Source: Cytophagaceae bacterium
GTDB lineage: Bacteria > Bacteroidota > Bacteroidia > Flavobacteriales > Flavobacteriaceae
NCBI GenBank assembly: GCA_002710685.1
Contig: PALD01000080.1
Location: 1 to 64,000 of the forward strand
Direction of reading: 5' to 3'
DNA length: 64,000 nt
Position 1 is the first letter of the stretch. Every line of letters starts with the position of its first letter. A program made the translations under genes and the position numbers. The notes under the pieces were generated by a model. The model was not told the DNA's origin and did not search any database. It saw only the letters and a program-made list of their open reading frames with translations. Positions 8,700 through 17,659 of this stretch are shown here, one piece after another.

Positions 8700-9884
8700 T
8701 CACAATTTTTTATCTAAAAATAACGAAAACGTTGTAGGTATTTCAGCGTTTATTGTGATTTCATTAAGCTCATCACCCTCTTTCCATTGAATATCACTGG
8801 GTTTAGATACTTTACAGCCCTTGCCATCTACCTCCCTGTGCCCTTCAAAATAACGCAGGTCAGCCACCTTATGTATCCTGGGGATAAACTGGATTTCACC
8901 ATGTACCAGTTTTTCTTCATACTGCACCGCAACATCCACTACACCCACCTTGGGAAGCTTGAGGTTTCTTATAATGATATCGGTAAACTTCTTCTCATTG
9001 TCAGGTATGCGCATATAGGCCTCATCAACACCGTCCAACTTTATATCTTCATCCAGCAGGTACTCAAAGGCGCGTACATAGCTTAAAAAGATGTACTGGC
9101 GGGTAACATCCCGTTTATAATCGCCAGGGTAATGCCCAGCTTCAAACAATACGGTATGGGCACCCATCATTTGAAAGGTGTCCCCCACACAGTTCTCGTT
9201 AAAACCATCGTCATACCTGCCCACCTGTCCCGGGATAAATTGCTGCAACATGCTGTTCATGGCATTGATGACCGCCATCCCGGCCTTACGGGAATAGGTC
9301 ACCGTCCTCTTTTTTTCTTCAGCGGGCGATAAAAAAGAAACCGTAGCTGGCTTGGCTGGTTCCCCCACGCTAAAAATAGTGCGCTGCCCATGGAGGTTAA
9401 AGCAGTATTTAGGCTTGAATTTATCAAAAATGCCGCGCAGCACCCTACTTTCAGGTTGAGATAAATGCTGTGCGTCCCGGTTAAGGTCAACTTCCACAGC
9501 ATTTAAGCGTGTAAATCGCTCGGCACCATCAGGATTGAGCATGGGGATGAACACAATGTGCAGGGCATTGTACAGTGCCTCAATGTTTTTATCGTTTTTC
9601 AACGAAAGATACCTGAACAGGTCAAATAAGGCCTTTGTGGTCGTAGACTCGTTACCGTGCATCTGAGACCACGCCAAAACCTTCAGCGGACCTTTACCCC
9701 AGGTAATTTTATGGATATCCCTATGTTCTACGGATTGCCCAATAACCTCAAAGGAAAACCTATCGTCCAATTTTTGAAAGAGGGGGGCTATCCTAGAAAG
9801 GGTAATGTAACGGTCATGAAGGGATGATTCCTTGTTCTCCTTATGCCATTTCAATAATTGATTATAATCAAAGCTTGCAGTCAT
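8700..9884 (-). CDS. M14 family zinc carboxypeptidase-like peptidase
   Basis: A 394-aa metallocarboxypeptidase-fold protein with no signal peptide. The zinc ligands are visible as H76 and E79 in QMHGNEST and H165 in FNLHGQR. NPDG and DLNRD (about 118-138) form the substrate-binding part, and E248 in VLFEAGHYPGD fits the catalytic glutamate. About 120 C-terminal residues form a separate, unassigned domain. Substrates in the family range from peptides to murein peptides and succinyl-amino acids, and none can be chosen here. Its start codon directly abuts a dyad repeat shared with the divergent XRE gene, which suggests control by that regulator. Confidence 0.85.
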   Translation of the reverse strand: MTASFDYNQLLKWHKENKESSLHDRYITLSRIAPLFQKLDDRFSFEVIGQSVEHRDIHKITWGKGPLKVLAWSQMHGNESTTTKALFDLFRYLSLKNDKNIEALYNALHIVFIPMLNPDGAERFTRLNAVEVDLNRDAQHLSQPESRVLRGIFDKFKPKYCFNLHGQRTIFSVGEPAKPATVSFLSPAEEKKRTVTYSRKAGMAVINAMNSMLQQFIPGQVGRYDDGFNENCVGDTFQMMGAHTVLFEAGHYPGDYKRDVTRQYIFLSYVRAFEYLLDEDIKLDGVDEAYMRIPDNEKKFTDIIIRNLKLPKVGVVDVAVQYEEKLVHGEIQFIPRIHKVADLRYFEGHREVDGKGCKVSKPSDIQWKEGDELNEITINAEIPTTFSLFLDKKL

Positions 9885-9899
9885 GTCACAAATGTAAAC
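9885..9899. promoter_or_regulatory. Operator-like dyad, site 1 (imperfect)
   Basis: GTCAC-AAAT-GTAAAC: the right half matches the repeat consensus GTAAAC and the left half is degenerate. It begins one base upstream of the M14 start codon. See sites 2-5. Confidence 0.45.
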
Positions 9900-9907
9900 A
9901 CAAGTTA

Positions 9908-9923
9908 TTTTACAAATGTAAAC
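9908..9923. promoter_or_regulatory. Operator-like dyad, site 2
   Basis: TTTTAC-AAAT-GTAAAC, a TTTAC-N4-GTAAA dyad in the M14 leader, centred about 32 bases from the M14 start codon. Confidence 0.55.
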
Positions 9924-9941
9924 ATGAAAAAATATCCATTG

Positions 9942-9957
9942 TTTTACTTATGTAAAC
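9942..9957. promoter_or_regulatory. Operator-like dyad, site 3
   Basis: TTTTAC-TTAT-GTAAAC. Same dyad as site 2, exactly 34 bases further from the M14 gene. Confidence 0.55.
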
Positions 9958-10121
9958 AATAATCATGTGCCTTATAACTACTTGATCTGGATAGATTCCA
10001 TTACTAATTAATTTGTTTGTTAAACAATTGTTTTTGAATTATTAACGTTATATTAAGAAACAATTACTTTAATATATAAACACCTTTATTTCTAAAAAAT
10101 AAGGGTGTTTGCGCAAGAAAT

Positions 10122-10135
10122 GTTACATTTGTAAC
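10122..10135. promoter_or_regulatory. Operator-like dyad, site 4, over the XRE -7 box
   Basis: GTTAC-ATTT-GTAAC is a perfect 5+4+5 dyad, one base shorter per arm than site 5. It overlaps the TACATTTG promoter element at 10124-10131, so a protein bound here would block transcription of the XRE gene. Confidence 0.55.
10124..10131 (+). promoter_or_regulatory. -7 box (TACATTTG) of the XRE gene
   Basis: Matches TAnnTTTG and ends 31 bases before the ATG at 10163. No TTG lies at the usual -33 distance. Confidence 0.5.
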
Positions 10136-10155
10136 GTTATTGGATTTAAAATATA

Positions 10156-10171
10156 GTTTACAATGGTAAAC
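10156..10171. promoter_or_regulatory. Operator-like dyad, site 5, containing the XRE start codon
   Basis: GTTTAC-AATG-GTAAAC is a perfect 6+4+6 inverted repeat. The ATG of the XRE gene lies in the spacer, and codons 2-3 (GTA AAC) form the right arm. Its centre is 35 bases from that of site 4, close to the 34-base spacing of sites 2 and 3. Confidence 0.6.
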
Positions 10172-10576
10172 AGTGAGGATTTTGGTAAAAGGCTTCAAAA
10201 AATCATGGAAGAACATGATTTAAATGCAACTTCATTTGCTGATGCGATTGAGGTGGGCCGCTCTTCCATCTCGCATATACTTTCAGGAAGAAACAAGCCC
10301 AGTCTTGATTTTGTGCTCAAGGTCGTGGAGTCTTTTCCTGATGTGGGTATCTACTGGCTATTAAATGGCAAGGGGACCTACCCTAACTATGATACCCCCG
10401 AAAAACCTTTGGCGAAAGCCAAAAAAACCGAGCCGCAAAATCCCGCAATGCCCAACCTTTTTGATGAGCAGGTACGGCAACCCTCTGTACCCTTGCACCA
10501 CAATAACACAAATCAAGACATTGAACGCATCGTGATATTCTATAAAGATGGTAGGTTTAAGAGTTTTTTGCCCTGA
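10163..10576 (+). CDS. XRE family helix-turn-helix regulator
   Basis: A 137-aa putative repressor. The N-terminal Cro/CI-type HTH spans about residues 6-62 (FADAIEVGRSSISHILSGRN and LDFVLKVVESFPDV), followed by IYWLLNGKGTYP. A low-complexity proline/lysine linker leads to a conserved-looking C-terminal strand, ERIVIFYKDGRFKSF. The first codons ATG GTA AAC are part of an inverted repeat, and a similar repeat overlaps its promoter, so autorepression is the simplest reading. The same dyad at the divergent M14 gene suggests joint control. The ligand is unknown. The linker contains the hairpin element TTTGGC-GAAA-GCCAAA. Confidence 0.82.
   Translation: MVNSEDFGKRLQKIMEEHDLNATSFADAIEVGRSSISHILSGRNKPSLDFVLKVVESFPDVGIYWLLNGKGTYPNYDTPEKPLAKAKKTEPQNPAMPNLFDEQVRQPSVPLHHNNTNQDIERIVIFYKDGRFKSFLP
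10408..10423. repeat. Dispersed palindrome family: TTTGGC-GAAA-GCCAAA
   Basis: 6-bp arms around GAAA, encoding LAKAK in the XRE protein. It includes the 13-mer TTTGGCGAAAGCC shared with four other sites on either strand. Confidence 0.55.
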
Positions 10577-10617
10577 AATTGACCTAAAGAAAATGGGCTT
10601 TATCGTATTTTAGCAAC

Positions 10618-10992
10618 ATGAAAACACGGTTGCTTTTTCTCTTGATCACCCTGCTTCTGGCCAGTTGCTATTCTACTGAGAAGAACTGTAAAGACTTTAA
10701 GACCGGTACTTTTGAGTTTGAGACCTACATCAACGGCGAAGTTAACAAGACCACCTTTACCCGTAACGATACGCTAGAGATTGACTTTTATCAAAACAAG
10801 GCAGACTCCAGCGCCATACGCTGGGTAAATGCGTGCGAATACATTGCCCGGAAAATCAATCCTAAAAATCGGGAGGAGCGTAAAGCATTACAGTTTAAGA
10901 TTTTAAGCACTGATGGCGATACCTACACCTTTGAATATTCAATCGTGGGTGAACCCAAAAAGCAAAAAGGAACTGCCCGCAAGGTCAACTAG
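10618..10992 (+). CDS. Small lipoprotein of unknown function
   Basis: A 124-aa protein with a lipoprotein signal: MKTRLLFLLITLLLASC, lipobox LASC with the acylated cysteine at residue 17. The mature part starts with a polar segment (NCKDFKTGTFEF), has a second cysteine in RWVNACEY, and is predicted to be mostly beta strand. Homologues in Flavobacteria are, from memory, often labelled DNA topoisomerase IV, apparently because parC/parE lie nearby. Nothing in this sequence resembles a topoisomerase. It sits between the XRE regulator and the LytS-type kinase, with no overlap to either. Function unknown. Confidence 0.75.
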   Translation: MKTRLLFLLITLLLASCYSTEKNCKDFKTGTFEFETYINGEVNKTTFTRNDTLEIDFYQNKADSSAIRWVNACEYIARKINPKNREERKALQFKILSTDGDTYTFEYSIVGEPKKQKGTARKVN

Positions 10993-11063
10993 TCCCGTTT
11001 TGTAACCTGTCCTGACCTCCATACTGACTCAACTTTTTTTATATTAGCACACATTTTACTCCC

Positions 11064-12977
11064 ATGGTGCCCAGAAAGTTGCTTCTTCTATGTATGCTAT
11101 TTCATTTTTTCGCTATAGCGAAAGGAACGACGGTACAGACCGACAGCATTACCATAGATAAGGCCAAAACCCTGATACCCCTTTACACCGGCCTTAAAAA
11201 GCATGCGTATGACACCATTTACCTCAATGCTTTTTTAAAGAAGAGCACAGCGGGGGATTATGCCCTGGGAGAATCTGTCGCGCTCAACTTTCTTGGTATT
11301 TATTTTAGGGACAAGAGCAATTATTCACGTTCTATAAAATACCATACCCAGAGTTTTAACCTTGCCAAGAAGATGGGCAACCTGGATATGGAGATCATAG
11401 CCCAGAACATGCTGGGCGTGGTGTATAGACGTATGGATAATGTAAAGCTTGCGGTTGATTTTCACCAGGCAGCCCTGGCCCTTGCAGACGCCAAGCCCGT
11501 GAAGGATTCCATCACAAAAAAAAGTACCGCCGTTTCCCTCAACAGCATAGGCAATATTTATTTATCCCTGAGTGAAAATGCACTTGCAGAAGATTACTTT
11601 AAACGCGCCATTGCCTATGAAGAAGAACTGGAGAGTGACCTGGGCCTGGCAATAAATTATGCAAACCTGGGCATTACCTATGATGAAAGGGGGCGTTATG
11701 CAGAAGCCATAGATAATTATAAAAAATCACTTTTTTACAATAGAAAGATAAACTCAAGCCTGGGTGAGGTCATCTGCCAGAACAGCATAGGCCAAGTATA
11801 TCTCAAACAGGGCAATCCCCAGGAAGCCCTTGCACTTATAGAACCCACCATACCCATTGCCGAAAAAATAAACGACGGTTTCTATATGGCCATGAGCTAT
11901 ATAAACCTGGGCTGGGCGTACACTGACCTCGACCGGCTCATTGCTGCTGAGACGAACTTGATAAAAGGACGGGACCTTGCAAAGAGCAACAATAACAAGC
12001 AATTTTTAAGAATGGCCTATGATAATTTATCGACCTTGTATGAAAAAAAGGGGGATTATCAATTGTCTCTTGTAAATCAAAGACTCGCACAGGAAACCCA
12101 AGCTGAGTTCCTTAACGAGATAAATCATAAATATGTAACCTACCTCAATTTAAAGTACGATTCTGAAAGTAACCAGGCCAAGATAAAGCTATTGGAAACC
12201 GAAAATGAACTGGTAACCGTACAACTAGACCAGAGCAGGCAAAACATGATTTTCGTGATTGTTTTTGCAGGCCTGATGCTTTTACTGGTTTACATACTGT
12301 ACAGGCAATATAGGCTCAAGAAAGAAAAAGAAGTCCTCAAGGCTGAACAGAAATTGATGCGCTCTCAGATGAATCCACATTTTATATTCAATGCGCTCTT
12401 GAGCATAAAGATATACATGGAACATCATGCGGTTGATGAGGCCATTGAATACCTGAACCAGTTTGCAAAGCTCATCCGCTCCATCCTTACCAGTTCGCTG
12501 GAAAAAGAAATCACCCTTGAGGAGGAAATCCTGACCATGAAACGCTATGTGAGCATTGAGAACATGCGGCTTAACAACGAGGTTGATTTTGAGATTGACA
12601 TTGATTCTGACCTTAAACTGGATGAGGTAAAAATACCTTCATTGATCTTACAGCCCTTTGTGGAAAACGCTCTATGGCATGGCCTACAGCCAAAAGAAGG
12701 TCATAAATGGCTTAAACTGGATGTTCATAAAAAGAACGATAACTTTGTAGAAATCACCATAGAAGATAACGGCATAGGAAGAAAGAAAACCATGGAGGTA
12801 CCCAGTGACAAGAGAAATACGCAGAAGAAGTCAATAGGCATCAACCTCACCATGGAACGGCTACAGAATTTTTCGCGCAATTTCTCCCACGGGCATACAT
12901 TGAACATTATCGACCTTTATGATGATGCGCAAAACCCGCGCGGCACCAGGGTGCTTTTGAACCTGCCTGTTTCTTAA
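11064..12977 (+). CDS. TPR-containing sensor histidine kinase, LytS/YehU type
   Basis: A 637-aa membrane kinase. A signal peptide (MVPRKLLLLCMLFHFFAIAKG) leads into a periplasmic array of about six TPR repeats (about residues 60-350). One transmembrane helix follows (FVIVFAGLMLLLVYILY, about 395-413), then a short coiled coil and a His_kinase domain. The phospho-acceptor motif is QMNPHFIFNALLSIK, and the ATP-binding lobe contains LQPFVENALWHGL and IEDNGIGR. Kinases of this class usually pair with a LytTR response regulator, but none is encoded next to it. Its end overlaps parC, convergent, by 4 nt. The signal peptide contains a 16-bp palindrome of the dispersed family. Confidence 0.88.
   Translation: MVPRKLLLLCMLFHFFAIAKGTTVQTDSITIDKAKTLIPLYTGLKKHAYDTIYLNAFLKKSTAGDYALGESVALNFLGIYFRDKSNYSRSIKYHTQSFNLAKKMGNLDMEIIAQNMLGVVYRRMDNVKLAVDFHQAALALADAKPVKDSITKKSTAVSLNSIGNIYLSLSENALAEDYFKRAIAYEEELESDLGLAINYANLGITYDERGRYAEAIDNYKKSLFYNRKINSSLGEVICQNSIGQVYLKQGNPQEALALIEPTIPIAEKINDGFYMAMSYINLGWAYTDLDRLIAAETNLIKGRDLAKSNNNKQFLRMAYDNLSTLYEKKGDYQLSLVNQRLAQETQAEFLNEINHKYVTYLNLKYDSESNQAKIKLLETENELVTVQLDQSRQNMIFVIVFAGLMLLLVYILYRQYRLKKEKEVLKAEQKLMRSQMNPHFIFNALLSIKIYMEHHAVDEAIEYLNQFAKLIRSILTSSLEKEITLEEEILTMKRYVSIENMRLNNEVDFEIDIDSDLKLDEVKIPSLILQPFVENALWHGLQPKEGHKWLKLDVHKKNDNFVEITIEDNGIGRKKTMEVPSDKRNTQKKSIGINLTMERLQNFSRNFSHGHTLNIIDLYDDAQNPRGTRVLLNLPVS
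11108..11123. repeat. Dispersed palindrome family: TTTCGCTATAGCGAAA
   Basis: Perfect 16-bp palindrome inside the kinase signal peptide, encoding FAIAK. Confidence 0.6.
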
Positions 12978-15625
12978 TCAAAAAGAGATGCCTGTCCACC
13001 GGTGGAACCTTCATCATCCTTTTTGGGCAAATCCTCGTTTTGAGAACCGGTATCATCGCCTTCAACCTCTTCTTCACCCACCACTTCAATATCTTCTTTC
13101 TCTAAGGGCTCTTCTTCTTCATAGGGCAGGGAATCAAGAATATTAATCTGTTTTAGTTTGCCTATAAATAACTGGTTTCCAATAGCCTTTATTCCTTTTA
13201 CCGAAATAAACTCTTCAAGGTTGACCTCTTCAGGTTCCTTCTGGTCTTTACCTCTTTCTTTATAAAAAACCATCTCGATTACCGGTCTATGGTCTGTTGA
13301 AATTACTTCTAGGTGACTATGGGGATCTTCTGTAATGATCAATTCTTCCCGTTCAAGATTTTCAATCAAGAACCTCTTTACAAAATAGCGCTCTTTGGCA
13401 CCGTCCCAGTATACTGCCGAAATTGGTTTTTCAGGCTTCCATTTTTCCAGCACAACCATGTCGTTTGTAAAACGGGTGGTCAGCTCGGGTTTGATTGTTT
13501 TTACGATGCCCTTTTGGGTAACGATGAGCAACCTGTCTTCGGCCTTGAATTCTCCTAGGAGCTCACCACGTCCATCTACGTTGAGCCTAAGCACGGTCTC
13601 GTCAAACCAAATCTTTCTGGGTTTTAGGGTAGAGAGTCCTTTTTCCTTGAGCTCAACCGTCCTGACAGAATGTTTTGAGACGATGTTTCCCTTTGAGTTG
13701 CGGCCCTTGATGAGGACATCTGCTAGATCAAGGTCAAATTTCAACTTCTTGATATTGCCTATGGCACGCAGGTAAATGGTCACCACTTCAGCTTCACCAT
13801 TAGGGTTTGCCGTAAAATAAAGCACCTGGCTCCCTTTTTTGCCGTTGGTCATGTCATACTCCCGGTCACGGGTCATGCTGGTGACGTTAAAGCGCTTCAC
13901 ATAAGTGCTTCCACCGGTACCATCACGGTATATCATGTTGTAAATCGTGCGTTTGTCCTTTTTCTTAAAAACGGCGACATGTAGGATATCCTTGCCCACA
14001 AAGGTCTTTGTATCCACCTTGGTGACCATCATCTTTCCTTCTTTCGTGAAAACGATAACATCGTCTATATCTGAGCAATCCGTGACATATTCATCACGCT
14101 TCAAGCTCGTGCCTATAAAGCCTTCCTTGCGGTTCACATAGAGTTTTGTATTGCGCATCACCACTTTTGAGGCCTCTATATCATCAAAAATCATGATTTC
14201 GGTCTTGCGCTCGCGGTCTTTGCCGTAAGTATCCTTGAGGTTTTTAAAATAGGCGATGGCAAACGCTGTCAAATGCTCAATATCATGCTTGACCTGGGCT
14301 ATCTGATCTTCAAGCGCATCAATTTTTTGCTGGGCCTTGTCTATGTCAAATTTTGAAATACGCTTGATGCGTATCTCGGTCAGCCTCACGATATCTTCTT
14401 CGGTAACGGGGCGTTTTAAATGCTTGATATGTGGCTGTAAACCTTTGTCTATCGCAGCGATGACACCTTCCCAGGTTTCTTCTTCTTCAATATCCCGGTA
14501 GATACGGTTTTCAATGAATATGCGCTCTAGCGAGGCAAAATGCCATTGATATTCCAGCTCATCAAGCTTTATCTCAAGTTCTTTTCTTAAAAGTTCCTTG
14601 GTCCTATCGGTCGAGGTTTTGAGCATTTCGGTAACCCCCACAAACAACGGACTGTTATCTTCAATAACACAGCCTAACGGCGAAATGGAAACCTCACAGT
14701 TTGTGAATGCATATAAGGCCCCTATGGTCTTGTCAGGAGACAACCCTGGTGGAAGGTGTACAAGTATCTCAACCTGTGAGGACGTGTTGTCCTCAATCTT
14801 CTTGATCTTTATTTTGCCCTTATCATTTGCCTTGAGGATAGAATCTATCAAGGAAGAGGTTGTGGTGGTAAATGGTATTTCGGTAATGACAAGTGTATTC
14901 TTGTCCAGCTGTGATATTTTTGCACGTACGCGCACCTTGCCCCCGCGCAATCCGTCATTGTAGTCAGAAAAATCTGCCACTCCAGCGGTGGGAAAATCCG
15001 GTAAGATCGTGAACCTTTTTCCTTTAAGGTGTTTTATGGAAGCATCAATGAGCTCGATAAAATTATGGGGCAGCACTTTAGTGCTCAACCCTACGGCGAT
15101 ACCTTCGGCACCCTGAGCAAGCAGCAGGGGAAATTTCACCGGAAGGTTTATGGGTTCTTTTTTACGGCCATCATAAGATGATTGCCAGTCGGTTATTTTA
15201 GGGCTGTACAGTACCTCAAGGGCAAACTTTGACAGGCGGGCCTCAATATACCTTGGCGCTGCAGCGCCGTCACCGGTCAGGATGTTACCCCAGTTTCCCT
15301 GGGTATCTATGAGCAGGTCCTTTTGACCCATTTGCACCATGGCGTCACCGATGCTCGCATCCCCGTGCGGGTGGTACTGCATAGTATGCCCCACAATGTT
15401 TGCCACTTTGTTGTAACGGCCATCATCAAGGTCTTTCATACTGTGCATAATGCGCCGCTGTACGGGCTTAAAACCGTCTTCAATGGCGGGCACGGCACGT
15501 TCAAGTATCACATAAGATGCATAGTCCAGGAACCAGTCCTTGAACATCCCGGTCACCCGGGTTATGGTATCACCGCTGTTATCTTCTTCTGGGTTGGGTC
15601 GTGGTTCTTCGTAATTTTCGCTCAT
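12974..15625 (-). CDS. parC: DNA topoisomerase IV subunit A (ParC-like)
   Basis: The DNA-cleaving subunit of a type IIA topoisomerase that decatenates daughter chromosomes. It is 883 aa. The breakage-reunion domain starts near residue 30 (ASYVILERAVPAIEDGFKPV) and has the catalytic R125-Y126 in AAAPRYIEARL. A coiled-coil stretch lies around 440-470, and a beta-pinwheel-type C-terminal part is followed by a strongly acidic tail (about 830-883, EEEPLEKEDIEVVGEEE). Topo IV rather than gyrase is chosen because parE lies 35 nt upstream and the GyrA-box is not evident; a separate gyrA would confirm this. The two genes form a parE-parC unit. Confidence 0.92.
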   Translation of the reverse strand: MSENYEEPRPNPEEDNSGDTITRVTGMFKDWFLDYASYVILERAVPAIEDGFKPVQRRIMHSMKDLDDGRYNKVANIVGHTMQYHPHGDASIGDAMVQMGQKDLLIDTQGNWGNILTGDGAAAPRYIEARLSKFALEVLYSPKITDWQSSYDGRKKEPINLPVKFPLLLAQGAEGIAVGLSTKVLPHNFIELIDASIKHLKGKRFTILPDFPTAGVADFSDYNDGLRGGKVRVRAKISQLDKNTLVITEIPFTTTTSSLIDSILKANDKGKIKIKKIEDNTSSQVEILVHLPPGLSPDKTIGALYAFTNCEVSISPLGCVIEDNSPLFVGVTEMLKTSTDRTKELLRKELEIKLDELEYQWHFASLERIFIENRIYRDIEEEETWEGVIAAIDKGLQPHIKHLKRPVTEEDIVRLTEIRIKRISKFDIDKAQQKIDALEDQIAQVKHDIEHLTAFAIAYFKNLKDTYGKDRERKTEIMIFDDIEASKVVMRNTKLYVNRKEGFIGTSLKRDEYVTDCSDIDDVIVFTKEGKMMVTKVDTKTFVGKDILHVAVFKKKDKRTIYNMIYRDGTGGSTYVKRFNVTSMTRDREYDMTNGKKGSQVLYFTANPNGEAEVVTIYLRAIGNIKKLKFDLDLADVLIKGRNSKGNIVSKHSVRTVELKEKGLSTLKPRKIWFDETVLRLNVDGRGELLGEFKAEDRLLIVTQKGIVKTIKPELTTRFTNDMVVLEKWKPEKPISAVYWDGAKERYFVKRFLIENLEREELIITEDPHSHLEVISTDHRPVIEMVFYKERGKDQKEPEEVNLEEFISVKGIKAIGNQLFIGKLKQINILDSLPYEEEEPLEKEDIEVVGEEEVEGDDTGSQNEDLPKKDDEGSTGGQASLFD

Positions 15626-15660
15626 GGTCTTCCTTTGCGGAAATTTATCAATTGGGGTAT

Positions 15661-17517
15661 CTATTCTTCAAGTACGGGGTCAAGTTCAACCTTGAGGTTT
15701 TCTATGATGAATTTTTGCCTGTCTGGTGTATTCTTGCCCATATAAAATGAAAGTATCTCTTCAATGGATAAGGCCTTGTCAAGCATAACGGGCGCCAGGC
15801 GTATATCTTCACCTATAAAGTATTGAAATTCATCAGGGCTTATTTCTCCCAGTCCCTTAAATCGTGTGATTTCAGGTTTTGCACCCAGTTTTTCCATGGC
15901 TGCACGGCGTTCTTCTTCACTGTAACAATAAATGGTTTCTTTTTTATTGCGTACGCGAAAGAGCGGCGTCTCCAATATATAGAGGTGCCCTTCTTTTATC
16001 AATTCAGGAAAGAACTGCAGGAAGAACGTGATGAGCAGTAAACGGATGTGCATCCCGTCAACATCAGCATCCGTGGCGATAACAATGTTGTTGTAACGTA
16101 GATCCTCCATGCTTTCCTCGATGTTCAATGCCGCCTGAAGCAGGTTGAATTCCTCGTTTTCATACACGATCTTCTTGGACATATTGTATGAGTTCAGGGG
16201 TTTTCCGCGTAAGCTAAAAACCGCCTGGGTGTTGACATCGCGGGATTTTGTGATACTTCCTGATGCTGAGTCTCCCTCTGTGATGAACAGGGTACTCTCC
16301 AGGTATCTTTCTTTTTTATTATCTGTAAGGTGCACGCGGCAGTCCCTTAATTTTTTATTGTGCAGGCTTGCCTTTTTTGCCCTGTCCTTTGCTAGTTTGC
16401 GTATCCCGCTCAGTTCCTTGCGTTCCCGCTCAGCTTGAAGGATCTTGCGTTGGAGTTTTTCAGCGGTCTCGGTATGCCTGTGCAGGTAATTGTCAAGTTT
16501 TGTCTTTAAAAAATCATTGATATAGGTACGTACCGTGGGGAGCTCGCCACCCATATCCGTGGAGCCCAGTTTTGTTTTTGTCTGTGATTCAAAGACGGGT
16601 TCCATCACTTTTATGCTTATTGCAGAAACGATGGATTTACGTATATCTGCAGCGTCATAGCTTTTATTGTAAAATTCCCTGAGGGTCTTTACAACAGCTT
16701 CCCTAAAGGCTGCCTGGTGGGTACCGCCCTGGGTGGTGTGCTGCCCGTTGACAAAAGAGTGGTATTCTTCAGAATATTGTGTGCGGCTATGGGTTATGGC
16801 CACTTCTATATCATCGCCCCGCAGGTGTATAATGGGATACAGCCGGTCAGACTCTGCTATACTTTCTGATAGTAGATCTTTAAGGCCATGCTCTGAGTAG
16901 AATTTTTCACCATTGAAGATAATGGTAAGTCCAGGGTTGAGATATACGTAGTTCTTGAGCATCTTTGCCACATACTCGTTCCTGTACTTATAGTTTTTAA
17001 ATATGCTTTCATCAGGGACGAAGGTTACCTTGGTGCCCTTTCTTCGGGAAGTTTCCTCAAGATATTCTTTTTCTTTAAGGTCTCCCCGTTCAAATTCTGC
17101 GGAAGCGGACTGACCATCCCGCGTACTTTCTACCCTAAAATAATCTGAAAGTGCATTGACCGCCTTAGTGCCCACACCGTTTAGGCCCACGCTCTTTTTA
17201 AAGGCCCGGGTATCATATTTACCCCCGGTATTCATCTTGCTCACCACGTCAACGACCTTGCCCAGCGGTATGCCCCGGCCGTAGTCACGCACGATGACAC
17301 GGTTACCTTGTATGCTCACATCAATGGTCTTGCCCGCCCCCATGACATATTCATCAATGGAGTTGTCCAGGACCTCCTTGAGCAAAATATAGATACCGTC
17401 ATCAGCGCTTGAGCCGTCACCCAACTTCCCGATATACATCCCAGGACGCATACGGATATGTTCCTTCCAGTCGAGTGAGCGAATATTGTCTTCGGTGTAT
17501 TGTGTTTCTTGAGCCAT
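15661..17517 (-). CDS. parE: DNA topoisomerase IV subunit B (ParE-like)
   Basis: The 618-aa ATPase subunit of topo IV. The GHKL ATP-binding domain has [27 protein letters not shown] and [13 protein letters not shown] (about residues 40-125). The transducer domain follows, with [15 protein letters not shown]. The Toprim domain has [10 protein letters not shown] and the metal motif [16 protein letters not shown], then RFKGLGE. I chose the ATG at 17517 ([11 protein letters not shown]), because the 13 extra upstream residues do not look like the family start. The parC gene follows at a 35-nt gap. Confidence 0.93.
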   Translation of the reverse strand: MAQETQYTEDNIRSLDWKEHIRMRPGMYIGKLGDGSSADDGIYILLKEVLDNSIDEYVMGAGKTIDVSIQGNRVIVRDYGRGIPLGKVVDVVSKMNTGGKYDTRAFKKSVGLNGVGTKAVNALSDYFRVESTRDGQSASAEFERGDLKEKEYLEETSRRKGTKVTFVPDESIFKNYKYRNEYVAKMLKNYVYLNPGLTIIFNGEKFYSEHGLKDLLSESIAESDRLYPIIHLRGDDIEVAITHSRTQYSEEYHSFVNGQHTTQGGTHQAAFREAVVKTLREFYNKSYDAADIRKSIVSAISIKVMEPVFESQTKTKLGSTDMGGELPTVRTYINDFLKTKLDNYLHRHTETAEKLQRKILQAERERKELSGIRKLAKDRAKKASLHNKKLRDCRVHLTDNKKERYLESTLFITEGDSASGSITKSRDVNTQAVFSLRGKPLNSYNMSKKIVYENEEFNLLQAALNIEESMEDLRYNNIVIATDADVDGMHIRLLLITFFLQFFPELIKEGHLYILETPLFRVRNKKETIYCYSEEERRAAMEKLGAKPEITRFKGLGEISPDEFQYFIGEDIRLAPVMLDKALSIEEILSFYMGKNTPDRQKFIIENLKVELDPVLEE

Positions 17518-17618
17518 AAAATAACAGGGATGTGCGCTAATATAGCATTTCGCCAAGGTTTACTAAAGCTCATTTTTTCATTTTAATTAACAATTTTCTC
17601 AAAAAACCTGTTGAAAAA

Positions 17619-17647
17619 AGAAGGCAACCTCCGCAAGGTTGCCTTCT
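17619..17647 (-). terminator. Terminator after the TonB receptor gene
   Basis: A perfect 12-bp stem (17619-17630 with 17636-17647, AGAAGGCAACCT/AGGTTGCCTTCT) has a 5-nt loop and is followed on the minus strand by a U run. It lies 12 nt past the receptor stop and closes the DUF6428-to-receptor operon. Confidence 0.82.
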
Positions 17648-17659
17648 GGTATAAAAAAA

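Noticed and set aside
10013..10033. Further operator copy (TTGTTT-GTT-AAACAA)
   Set aside because: It is symmetric but with a 3-base centre and different arms, so it does not fit the TTTAC-N4-GTAAA pattern.
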